Assembly (NCBI GenBank): GCA_002344965.1
Contig: DDUU01000037.1
Location: 82,283-146,282, forward strand
Direction: 5' to 3'
Length of the DNA stretch: 64,000 nt
Origin: Candidatus Tepidiaquacellales bacterium UBA2330
GTDB lineage: Bacteria > Bacteroidota > Ignavibacteria > Tepidaquicellales > Tepidaquicellaceae
Numbering within the stretch: the first letter of the stretch is position 1; every line of letters starts with the position of its first letter. Positions 26,261-32,332 of the stretch are shown piece after piece. The position numbers and the translations under genes were made by a program. The notes beneath the pieces were generated by a model. That model was not told where the DNA came from, made no database searches, and saw nothing but the letters and a program-made list of their open reading frames with translations.

Positions 26261-26518
26261 TTATGCAGCTGCTACATTGTAGCGGACAATGGAGAGTGGC
26301 TCTGAATAATTTCCATTTTCAACTTCAGTACTTGAGATATTCTTACCGCCTGCATCGAATATATCAAACTTGCCGATTTGATTCTCACGGGCAATCGATT
26401 TTATTTTTTCTACAAGCGCTATTCCGATTGTGTCTGTTACGTCGTATTCTTTTGTATTACATTTTACAAAGGTTTTACTGGCTGTAGCTGTGCCGTTACC
26501 TGATTCTGGGTCCCACAT
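26261..26518 (-). CDS. Ubiquitin-like (beta-grasp) modifier candidate
   Basis: An 85-residue protein with a flexible 14-residue start. The rest has a beta-grasp order: strand KTFVKCNTKEY, strand YDVTDT, helix IGIALVEKIKSIARENQ, strand KFDIFDAGGKNI, and a last strand LSIVRYNVAAA ending at the C-terminus. This is the size and layout of ubiquitin-like proteins, but the tail is Ala-Ala-Ala instead of Gly-Gly. A strong Shine-Dalgarno (AAAGGAG) lies 8 bases before the ATG. It is first in line before the E2-, E1- and JAMM-like genes, the position expected of the modifier. Identification rests on predicted fold plus context. Confidence 0.65.
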   Translation of the reverse strand: MWDPESGNGTATASKTFVKCNTKEYDVTDTIGIALVEKIKSIARENQIGKFDIFDAGGKNISSTEVENGNYSEPLSIVRYNVAAA

Positions 26519-26578
26519 TTTTTAACTCCTTTTATGATTTAGGTTTATGAATAATTTGATTTTGTTCTGTTTGTAAAT

Positions 26579-26896
26579 TTATAAAGCGGAAAGTTCGGGC
26601 AGATCTTCAAGGAAATAATCTGGCAGATTAGGTTCTGCCGGTTTAAAATGACTTGCTGTATTTCTTTGAGGAATATCCTGAGTATTAATATCTGATTCCT
26701 CCAGGGACACTTTCATGTCATCATAGGCATAGTCAGAGTCATCGGATGAATCTGTGTCATCATGTGAGTCTTCATACAGGTTAAATGTATCACATGCGAG
26801 TTCTTCAGCTTCTTCTTCAGATTCTGCATATACGAAACCAGAAAGGTTTGCATACTGAGTATAACTGTAGGGTATTTTTACGAAATATTTGTTCAT
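26579..26896 (-). CDS. Small strongly acidic protein upstream of the Ubl cassette
   Basis: A 105-residue protein with about 26 Asp/Glu against 5 Lys/Arg. The N-terminal part (YFVKIPYSYTQYANLSGFVY, then AESEEEAEELA) resembles small alpha/beta domains seen in phage and plasmid proteins. The middle is a run of Asp and Ser. It precedes the modifier gene by 61 bases on the same strand and may be the first gene of the operon. Its charge would fit a DNA mimic or a target or adaptor of the modifier system, but neither is shown. The family is not recognised. Confidence 0.55.
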   Translation of the reverse strand: MNKYFVKIPYSYTQYANLSGFVYAESEEEAEELACDTFNLYEDSHDDTDSSDDSDYAYDDMKVSLEESDINTQDIPQRNTASHFKPAEPNLPDYFLEDLPELSAL

Positions 26897-27239
26897 GGTC
26901 TTTTAAAAATTTAAAGTTGACTAGTCATAGATATTATACCAGAAAAAAGGTGCTTGGGGGAAATTTACATTTACAATTGAAATAGAATAATTTAATTTTG
27001 TAAATATTTAATAACAGCTCTTCTTCCATAACGGCTTTGAGCAAAAAATAAATGAAGGATGAAAAATATAAAAGAATACACGGATATATTTTTTAATGAA
27101 AAAGCTCTCCTCAAAAATTTAAAAGTTTTAGTCTTTTTCTATAACTTTCAGAAATTAACATTATCATTATTTATTATTGATGTTTCTTAATCAAAAAAGT
27201 TTTTTCAAAAATCCATTTAAAAAATTTAAATTAATAATT
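26897..27239. other. Gene-free divergent intergenic stretch
   Basis: About 340 AT-rich bases lie between the leftward cluster and the rightward repeat-protein gene. Promoters for both directions should be here. No clear hairpin, repeat or small gene was seen. Confidence 0.5.
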
Positions 27240-29300
27240 ATGAGAAAGAGAAATTCCATATTTGTTGCAGTTTTTATCTGTTTTTATTTTCTCCATTTTA
27301 CGTTGAATATTGAAAATTGCAAAGCGCAGTGGGAGCAGACGAACGGAATTTATGGAGGAAGATCTGTGAATTCCCTTGCAACTTCCGGCAGTAACATATT
27401 TGCCGGGACTAATATTGGAGTTTACCTCTCCACCAATAATGGCGCTACCTGGACGCAGACGGCACTGAATAATCGGAATGTGCGGTCCCTTGCAACTTCC
27501 GGTAGCAATATATTTGCTGGCACTGATGGTAATGGTGTTTATCTCTCCACCAATAACGGCGCAAACTGGACGCATACAGCGCTAAATACTCAAAGTGTAA
27601 ATTCCTTTGCATTCTCCGGCAGCAACATATTTGCCGGGACTGATAATTATGGTGTTTATTTCTCCACAAATAACGGCACAAGCTGGACGCAGACGGCGCT
27701 AAATACTCACAGTGTGAATTCACTTGCATTTTCCGGTAGCAATATATTTGCAGGGACTTATGGATATGGTGTTTATCTCTCTACCAATAACGGCATAAGC
27801 TGGACGCATACAGCGTTGGAAAATCGAACTGTGCTGTCCCTTGCAACTTTCGGCAGCAACATATTTGCAGGAACTAATAGTTATGGTGTTTATCTTTCCA
27901 CCAATAACGGCATAAGTTGGACGCAGACGGGACCTAATAATCAAACTGTGAAATCCCTTGCAACTTTCGGCAGCAGCATATTTGCAGGGACTAATATTGG
28001 AGTTTACCTCTCCACCAATAATGGCGCAAGTTGGACGCAAACGGCGCTGAATACTCAAAATGTATACTATCTTGCAACTTTCGGCAGCAGCATATTTGTC
28101 GGGACTGGTAATGGTGTTTATCTTTCCACCAATAATGGATCAAGCTGGACGCTTACTGGGCTGAATAATCAAGATGTGACTTCCCTTGCAATTTCTGGCA
28201 GCAGCATATTTGCAGGGACTGAAATTGGAGTTTACCTTTCCACCAATAACGGCATAAGTTGGATGCAGACTGCGTTGGATACCCAACATGTGCGGTCCCT
28301 TGCAACTTCCGGCAGCAGCATATTTGCTGGCACTGATGGTAATGGTGTTTATCTCTCCACCAATAACGGCTCAAGTTGGACACAGACAGCGCTGTCTGGT
28401 CATCATGTGACTTCACTTGCAACTTCTGGCAGCAACATATTTGCAAGTGGTAGTTTTTATGGTGTATATCTCTCCATAAATAACGGCATAAGTTGGACGC
28501 AGATGGGGCCGAGTAATCAAGGTGTGACTTCCCTTGCAATTTCTGGCAGCAGCATATTTGCAGGGACTGATAATGGAATTTACCTTTCCACAAATAATGG
28601 CGCAAGCTGGACTCAAACGGCGCTGAATACTCAAAATGTATACTCCCTTGCAATTTCCGGCACTAACATATTTGCTGGGGTTGTTAATGGTATTGTTATT
28701 GATCATGGTGTTTATCTCTCCACTAATAACGGTACAAGCTGGACGCAGACAGCGCTTAATAATCAAGATGTATTCACCCTTGCAATTTCCGGCAGCAACT
28801 TATTTGCAGGAGGTAGTTTTGGTGTTTATCTCTCCACAAACAACGGTACAAGCTGGAATGAGTGGAATTCGGGATTACCGGAAAGCGGCACCGGAACTTT
28901 TGTACGTGCATTACTAACTGCTGAGAGTGGTTATCTTTTTGCAGGAACTTACGGTTACTCAGTATTGCGACGCCTGGTCTCGCAAGTTGGAATTACAGTT
29001 GTTTCAACTGAAGTCCCCGAGCAATTCAGTCTTAAGCAAAACTATCCTAACCCATTCAATCCGACAACAAAAATCAATTATGAATTACGAGTTACGAGTT
29101 ATACAAAACTTTCTGTGTATGACATTATGGGTAGGGAAGTAACAACTCTTGTAAATGAAAAGCAAAGTCCGGGAACGTATCAGGTTGAGTTTGATGCAGG
29201 CCTGCTAGGGCAGGGAAGCGGGTTTGCGAGCGGGGTTTATTTCTATAAACTTGAGACAGCTGATTTTACGGATGTGAAGCGGATGATGCTTGTTAAATAA
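27240..29300 (+). CDS. T9SS-secreted repeat protein (BNR/propeller-like repeats)
   Basis: A secreted protein of about 686 residues. The ATG at 27240 is chosen over the upstream ATG at 27177 because it gives a proper signal peptide (RKRNSIFVAVFICFYFLHF, cleavage near CKAQ). Thirteen near-identical repeats of about 38-44 residues follow, each with SLATSGSNIFAGT and GVYLSTNNGxSWTQTAL, then one degraded repeat. The C-terminus is a T9SS sorting domain (NYPNPFNPTTKI to VKRMMLVK). The repeats carry Asp-box-like turns and likely build one or two beta-propellers on the cell surface. It is the only T9SS cargo inside the island. An in-frame ELRVTSY segment in the sorting domain comes from a dispersed DNA repeat. 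Confidence 0.88.
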   Translation: MRKRNSIFVAVFICFYFLHFTLNIENCKAQWEQTNGIYGGRSVNSLATSGSNIFAGTNIGVYLSTNNGATWTQTALNNRNVRSLATSGSNIFAGTDGNGVYLSTNNGANWTHTALNTQSVNSFAFSGSNIFAGTDNYGVYFSTNNGTSWTQTALNTHSVNSLAFSGSNIFAGTYGYGVYLSTNNGISWTHTALENRTVLSLATFGSNIFAGTNSYGVYLSTNNGISWTQTGPNNQTVKSLATFGSSIFAGTNIGVYLSTNNGASWTQTALNTQNVYYLATFGSSIFVGTGNGVYLSTNNGSSWTLTGLNNQDVTSLAISGSSIFAGTEIGVYLSTNNGISWMQTALDTQHVRSLATSGSSIFAGTDGNGVYLSTNNGSSWTQTALSGHHVTSLATSGSNIFASGSFYGVYLSINNGISWTQMGPSNQGVTSLAISGSSIFAGTDNGIYLSTNNGASWTQTALNTQNVYSLAISGTNIFAGVVNGIVIDHGVYLSTNNGTSWTQTALNNQDVFTLAISGSNLFAGGSFGVYLSTNNGTSWNEWNSGLPESGTGTFVRALLTAESGYLFAGTYGYSVLRRLVSQVGITVVSTEVPEQFSLKQNYPNPFNPTTKINYELRVTSYTKLSVYDIMGREVTTLVNEKQSPGTYQVEFDAGLLGQGSGFASGVYFYKLETADFTDVKRMMLVK
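27366..28855. repeat. Tandem coding repeats of about 114-120 bp
   Basis: Thirteen units with strong base-level identity, including silent positions (for example TTTGCAGGGACT and TCCACCAATAA recurring), in one reading frame. The identity at silent sites points to recent expansion or gene conversion. Confidence 0.85.
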
Positions 29301-29329
29301 TTTTGATGAAAATACATCAGGAAAAAAAT

Positions 29330-29359
29330 GCAGAGTTCAATAATGGCTCTGCTTTTTTT
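29330..29359 (+). terminator. Terminator of the repeat-protein gene
   Basis: The stem GCAGAG/CTCTGC (29330-29335 with 29347-29352) is followed by seven T. Confidence 0.65.
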
Positions 29360-29399
29360 GTAATAGCAGGTCAGCAGTTCAAATTTGCTCTCCAGCTCG
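29360..29399. other. Degenerate attachment-site copy 1 (tRNA-Thr 3' end remnant)
   Basis: 39 of these 40 bases align to the last 40 bases of attL with one deletion and two substitutions. The remnant is followed by a decayed version of the CCCTGAA...TTCAGGG terminator (29411-29439) found after attR. It marks an old junction inside the island. Confidence 0.8.
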
Positions 29400-29615
29400 A
29401 AGTAATAATTAACACTGAATTAATCCTTTAGGGTTTTTTGTTTTAGTACGGTAGGTTTTATGAAAACAATGTTAAGTGAAAATGATTTAAAGGAAAGTTG
29501 GAATGATTGGGATTTTTTTATTTAGCGTATATTAGTTAAAATTAATTATTAGAATACTAATGTAAATATTTATTAACGAACAAAATTCATATTTTTGGTC
29601 AATTAATGTATTAAC

Positions 29616-30872
29616 TTGAATATTGAATCTACTTCGTTTGACAATTTCATAAATAATTTTTTCTACCCACTTTTATCTGGACTACTTATTGCACTTATTG
29701 TATTTGTTATAAAACAATTTAAAAAAATTAAGATATGGTATAAAAAATTGAGGTATAAGTTTTTTCCATTGGATGCAAAAATAGTTTTTTCTCTAGAATA
29801 TAAAGAAGGTCTAAAAACTGAAAGTTATTTTGCAGAACTAAAAAAGCAATTCAACTCATTAAATGAAAGAACTGGAATTTTTAAAAATGATAAAATTGTG
29901 GACATTTCTGGTATTTATAACATTACTAATATTAAAGACGCAGAAGAGTTTTTATTAAGTAAAAATGTAGATATGCTGATTTGGGGAAGATTTAGTACGG
30001 ATGATCTTAAAATTAATGGTGAACTTATCAATATTCCAGAGTTTAACTTCCAATACAAATACTTGAATGATAAAGATAATCGTATTGGTAAATTTGTAAA
30101 TTTAGACGTATCTTCCAGAATGAAATTGCAGAAATTCAATCCCATCAAGGATAAAAACTCATTAACAGATATACAAATACTTTCTAAAAGCGTTTTTGAT
30201 TCGGCAAGTTATATATTAGCAATAACTCTAAAGCTGTATGGAAGAACTAAAGAAAGCACAGACTACCTTGAGAGATTATTCAATAATATTTCTGACCCCA
30301 ATAATAGATTTAAAAACTCTCTCATTCCACATCTTATGAATAATTATGAAATATTAATTGGATCTTTTGTAAGCAAGATTAATCCGAATGTAAAAGAAGG
30401 AATGAAATATTGTGAAAGTTATTGCAGAATTGATCATAGTTCTGTTTGGGTATTGTGCAATTTGGCTTATTGCAAATATTCACTAGGATTTATTTCCGAA
30501 GCAGATGCTATAATTGAAAAAGCATACCTTATTGATCCAACTTACCCAAGTTGTCAATTAAATTTAGCTTTTAAGATGATTCGTGAAAAAAACTATAAAA
30601 GAGCTTTTAAGCTTTATGATAAATTTTTTAATAAAAATTTAGAATGGTTAGATCAAATAAACTTTTCTCACATGGAAGTTATTGATTTTTTTGAGCAAGA
30701 GTTTGCCAAGCTTCGAGACCCAGCTTTACTATATGGAAGTGCTATTCTGAATTATATTTTTGGTGATAAAGAAACCGCAAAAGAAGATTTTGTTAGATTT
30801 TTAAAACTTGCTGACACTGTTAAAATGAAGGAAATGGTTAGAAAGGCGAAAACTTTAGTTAACAAATGTTAA
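29616..30872 (+). CDS. Membrane-anchored TPR-type hypothetical protein
   Basis: A 418-residue protein starting at TTG (29616); an upstream ATG runs into a stop at once. Residues about 14-35 form one membrane helix (FYPLLSGLLIALIVFVIKQF), followed by basic residues, so the rest is cytoplasmic. A middle domain (about 50-190) is unassigned. Residues about 190-400 are helical pairs of TPR type (VWVLCNLAYCKYSLGFISEA, then EKAYLIDPTYP). It lies alone between two decayed attachment sites and is therefore cargo of an older insertion. No enzyme motif is seen. A sensor or defence role is a guess. Confidence 0.6.
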   Translation: MNIESTSFDNFINNFFYPLLSGLLIALIVFVIKQFKKIKIWYKKLRYKFFPLDAKIVFSLEYKEGLKTESYFAELKKQFNSLNERTGIFKNDKIVDISGIYNITNIKDAEEFLLSKNVDMLIWGRFSTDDLKINGELINIPEFNFQYKYLNDKDNRIGKFVNLDVSSRMKLQKFNPIKDKNSLTDIQILSKSVFDSASYILAITLKLYGRTKESTDYLERLFNNISDPNNRFKNSLIPHLMNNYEILIGSFVSKINPNVKEGMKYCESYCRIDHSSVWVLCNLAYCKYSLGFISEADAIIEKAYLIDPTYPSCQLNLAFKMIREKNYKRAFKLYDKFFNKNLEWLDQINFSHMEVIDFFEQEFAKLRDPALLYGSAILNYIFGDKETAKEDFVRFLKLADTVKMKEMVRKAKTLVNKC

Positions 30873-31058
30873 AAGCCCAGTTTTTTATTATATTGGTACG
30901 CTGGAAAATGGATTTTCAAAATAATTTTAGGTAGATCTTATTACATTTCTGGTTTGAATTCTGTTTTCTTTTACCTGTCTTAATTTAATTTTTTACTTCA
31001 AGTTTTTCATGATCATTTAAAGTTAACCAATAAGTTTTGAATTAATCATAAGCTGCAT

Positions 31059-31079
31059 TTCAAATCTGCTCACCATCTC
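31059..31079. other. Degenerate attachment-site copy 2
   Basis: TTCAAATCTGCTCACCATCTC matches the tRNA-Thr 3' end with one change and is followed by the same CGGNGTAATAAAA sequence and terminator that follow attR. It marks a second old junction. Confidence 0.7.
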
Positions 31080-31092
31080 GGTGTAATAAAAT

Positions 31093-31127
31093 ACCCTGAA
31101 TTAATATTTCAGGGTTTTATTTTTTAG
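31093..31127 (+). terminator. Terminator after attachment-site copy 2
   Basis: The stem ACCCTGAA/TTCAGGGT with a T-rich tail is homologous to the terminator at 32277, consistent with both descending from the original tRNA-Thr terminator. Confidence 0.65.
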
Positions 31128-31266
31128 TATTACAAAATATTAATGGAGAATGGGTTTCGAAATATATCCAATGATCACTCCAGTAGTACCTTAATTTTGG
31201 CTAAGCTATATAATTTGTCATTAAGGTAATACCTGTTTAATATATGGTATTTTATTATATTGCCAT

Positions 31267-31443
31267 ATGCCAAGACCAATACTAATTATCAGACCGGAAA
31301 AAGAAATACTGAAAAAGATCAGAGCTGCAGAAATAGCATTAAGATTAACCCCGTATGGAAGTGTGCGAGAAGCAGTTGTAAAAGAATTGGAGAAACTGAA
31401 TAAGGATTTAGAGGAAATTAAACCCCATGTAAAAATTTTTTAA
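31267..31443 (+). CDS. Hypothetical 58-residue protein
   Basis: A small basic protein (MPRPILIIRPEKEILKKIRA, then helical EKLNKDLEEI), with an ATG start and TAA stop. The N-terminal strand-like segment followed by a helix recalls ribbon-helix-helix or small phage proteins, but no family is recognised. It lies in the third segment of the island between attachment-site copy 2 and attR. The Shine-Dalgarno is weak. Confidence 0.45.
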   Translation: MPRPILIIRPEKEILKKIRAAEIALRLTPYGSVREAVVKELEKLNKDLEEIKPHVKIF

Positions 31444-31498
31444 AATTTCTTATTTTGATTTTAAAAACAAATTTTATATTTTTGTATTGTAATAAAGT

Positions 31499-31609
31499 CT
31501 CCACGACCAAGAAGGTCAATAAAACTTAAACTAATTCCCGAGCTTATAAAATTCGTAGGGATGCAACATTAGATGCAAGTTTCGTTGACCTTCTTTGCTT
31601 TATTTGGAG
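31499..31609 (+). ncRNA. Structured leader or small RNA candidate
   Basis: An 11-bp perfect stem AAGAAGGTCAA/TTGACCTTCTT (31509-31519 with 31585-31595) is framed by a further CTCCA/TGGAG pair (31499-31503 with 31605-31609). It encloses about 65 bases containing a repeated GATGCAA. It lies directly upstream of the 112-residue gene and could be an RNA leader or an independent RNA. No known RNA family was recognised. Confidence 0.45.
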
Positions 31610-31641
31610 GTATTTTATTAATAAATTAAAATAAAATTAAT

Positions 31642-31980
31642 ATGGAAACATTGGTAGTAAAAGATTTCCTGGGATATGAGATTTTACTTTCAGATTTTTG
31701 GAAACAAGCACATCCCCAAATTATTGATGTATTAGAAAATGCAACTGGAAAAGTTATAACTAACAAATGCAATTTCTATTTTAAGTTTGAATCACCAGAT
31801 AGCATAGTTTATACATCTGTTCAAACGAGTGAGAATCTAGGAAAAAATGATTCGGTAACTGGCTTTAGCTATAAGCAGTCCGATCAAGTAGGTATGTACA
31901 AAAACGCTAAATCAACTGGAGACAGACTTCCAAATGTTAAGTATATAATTAATCCAAAGTTCCAAGACTATGTTAAATAG
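31642..31980 (+). CDS. Hypothetical 112-residue island protein
   Basis: An unrecognised protein beginning METLVVKDFLGYEILLSDFW. It mixes beta-like and helical segments and has one cysteine. It has no signal peptide or membrane segment. It is preceded by a GGAGG motif 31 bases upstream, too far for normal use, and by a structured leader (31499-31609). It is the last gene of the island before attR. Confidence 0.5.
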   Translation: METLVVKDFLGYEILLSDFWKQAHPQIIDVLENATGKVITNKCNFYFKFESPDSIVYTSVQTSENLGKNDSVTGFSYKQSDQVGMYKNAKSTGDRLPNVKYIINPKFQDYVK

Positions 31981-32108
31981 TATATGATCTAAATTGATTA
32001 ATTATTGTATCTAAATAAGCTGCAACTGTTCTGGTGTCTTTATTATTCTTTAGCCAATGCAGTTGCTGCATATCTATCCCCAATATTGATATAATTTTCT
32101 TATTATAT

Positions 32109-32130
32109 ATGTTAGCAGATTTGTTAGCAG
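32109..32130. repeat. Right subterminal direct repeat, possible integrase arm site
   Basis: The double motif ATGTTAGCAG-AT-TTGTTAGCAG matches the left copy at 8915-8936 except for one base. A weaker third copy (ATATTAGCAC) follows at 32141. Confidence 0.55.
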
Positions 32131-32221
32131 TTTAGGCAAAATATTAGCACAAAATAATCGATTTTGGACACCTATAAACTGCGAAAACAGCAAAATTTTA
32201 ACGTTATTAAAGGTATAAATA

Positions 32222-32267
32222 TGATTCGTAATCAGCAGGTCAGCAGTTCAAATCTGCTCACCAGCTC
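32222..32267. other. Right attachment site (attR)
   Basis: Exact 46-base repeat of attL (8817-8862), the 3' part of tRNA-Thr without its 5' part. It defines the right edge of the island. Confidence 0.9.
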
Positions 32268-32276
32268 GGAGTAATA

Positions 32277-32308
32277 AAAAACCCTGAAAATAATCTTTCA
32301 GGGTTTTT
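32277..32308. terminator. Original tRNA-Thr terminator, now after attR
   Basis: The stem AAACCCTGAAA/TTTCAGGGTTT with T tract. It can serve both directions and lies 24 bases beyond the stop of the leftward secreted-protein gene. Confidence 0.75.
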
Positions 32309-32332
32309 GTGTAATAGAAAACTAATCTTTAA

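Larger units (their letters stand above)
30873..31266. other. Intergenic stretch holding an old island junction
   Basis: No gene is seen. The stretch contains the second degenerate attachment-site copy (31059-31079) and its trailing terminator, described separately. The remainder is plain AT-rich sequence. Confidence 0.5.
31981..32332. other. Right end of the island, gene-free
   Basis: This stretch contains the right subterminal repeats (32109-32130), attR (32222-32267) and the original tRNA-Thr terminator (32277-32308). No gene is seen. Confidence 0.7.

Noticed and set aside
24126..26518. Assignment of the cassette as a standard PRTRC system
   Set aside because: PRTRC cassettes have a ParB-like gene and a differently ending protein C; neither is present. 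The E1/E2/JAB activities are shared, but the label would be too specific.
24126..26518. Assignment as a standard Bil (BilABCD) operon
   Set aside because: The modifier is a single short domain without Gly-Gly and the E1 is much shorter than expected for that system.
27177..27239. Upstream start of the repeat protein
   Set aside because: It would place 21 mostly polar and basic residues before an otherwise normal signal peptide beginning at 27240.
27231..28766. Several long open frames on the minus strand across the repeat-protein gene
   Set aside because: They mirror the tandem repeats of the plus-strand gene, are Cys/Arg/Ser-rich in a non-protein-like way and lack start signals.
27366..28855. 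Regular tandem repeats considered as a CRISPR array
   Set aside because: Units are 114-120 bp, in one open reading frame and lack unique spacers; they encode a propeller-like repeat protein.
31499..31609. Structured region considered as a retron msr-msd
   Set aside because: No reverse transcriptase gene is anywhere in the window.
8726..32332. Island considered as a prophage or conjugative element
   Set aside because: No capsid, terminase, tail, lysis, relaxase or type IV secretion genes are visible; Gam-, DUF932- and OB-like genes alone do not make a phage.
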